Of a stretch of DNA of 64,000 nt, positions 63,969 through 64,000 are shown piece by piece. The notes below the pieces were generated by a model. That model had not been told where the DNA came from. It searched no databases and saw only the letters and a program-made list of their open reading frames with translations. The translations under genes and the position numbers were made by a program. The stretch is taken from NCBI RefSeq assembly GCF_000427465.1, contig NZ_ATYB01000014.1, positions 3,612,557 through 3,676,556 of the forward strand, read 5' to 3'. This DNA is from Sinorhizobium arboris LMG 14919. GTDB taxonomy: Bacteria; Pseudomonadota; Alphaproteobacteria; Rhizobiales; Rhizobiaceae. Every line of letters begins with the position of its first letter. Position 1 is the first letter of the stretch.

Positions 63969-64000
63969 ATTTTTCCTTTTATTTTCAGATGTTTGCGGGA

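Noticed and set aside
63903..64000. Chromosomal replication origin at the right edge
   Set aside because: No cluster of DnaA boxes (TTATCCACA-type) is seen, and in S. meliloti the origin lies near hemE, not dnaA.

Overview
The window is a high-GC, gene-dense stretch of an alphaproteobacterial chromosome, almost certainly Sinorhizobium (Ensifer) of the meliloti/medicae group. The evidence is a 200-residue PmtA phospholipid methyltransferase next to dnaN, the order ubiB-ubiE / mutM-enoyl-CoA hydratase-rpsT that precedes dnaA in rhizobia, an iolR-C-D-E-B inositol block, and rhizobial intergenic repeats (one RIME-like element and four copies of a C/G-rich inverted repeat). No rRNA, tRNA, CRISPR array, prophage or intact insertion sequence was found. 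One decayed transposase remnant is present. Most of the window is ordinary core genome, and no clearly novel multi-gene system stands out. The most interesting parts are regulatory palindromes and a few enzymes with unusual active sites.

Layout. 1-6.5 kb: an M29 aminopeptidase (cut by the left edge), a divergent GST/MarR pair with palindromic operators, YbaK, an ArsC-like protein, an aromatic aminotransferase, an AstE/ASPA-type deacylase and a Phd/PIN toxin-antitoxin pair. 6.5-10 kb: guaA, mtnN with a thioesterase, and a GNAT acetyltransferase. 10-16.5 kb: a periplasmic, probably iron-related cluster (imelysin, di-haem DUF1111, second imelysin) with corA and a Tat-exported DUF1513 protein downstream. 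16.5-25 kb: rsmB, an RlpA-like protein, queG with an epimerase-like gene, a second GST, uppP, a small secreted peptide, an NDUFA9-like SDR, a DUF1330 protein and pyrF. 25-32.5 kb: a degenerate histidine phosphatase, pmtA, dnaN, rsmI-yraN, gshB, comM and an SH3-like protein.

32.5-43 kb: a repeat element, cysK, two divergent LysE exporters, two EamA exporters, an Lrp regulator, dut, prfC, an AraC regulator, an XRE/SDR pair carrying a perfect 21-bp palindrome, and a GFA-type protein. 43-51.3 kb: myo-inositol catabolism. An oxidoreductase, iolR, iolC (kinase fused to DUF2090), iolD, iolE and iolB all lie on the minus strand. The same 26-nt IolR-type operator precedes both iolC and the oxidoreductase gene. 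51.4-54.9 kb: a class II glutamine amidotransferase, coaBC, an ISAs1-type transposase remnant and an outer-membrane beta-barrel. 55.3-58.8 kb: an Rrf2 regulator overlapping a thioredoxin-reductase-like flavoprotein, with a 12+12 bp palindrome on the start codon, then an acetyltransferase/atypical SDR/ankyrin group. 59-64 kb: ubiB, ubiE, mutM, enoyl-CoA hydratase and rpsT with its terminator. The dnaA gene is expected just beyond the right edge.
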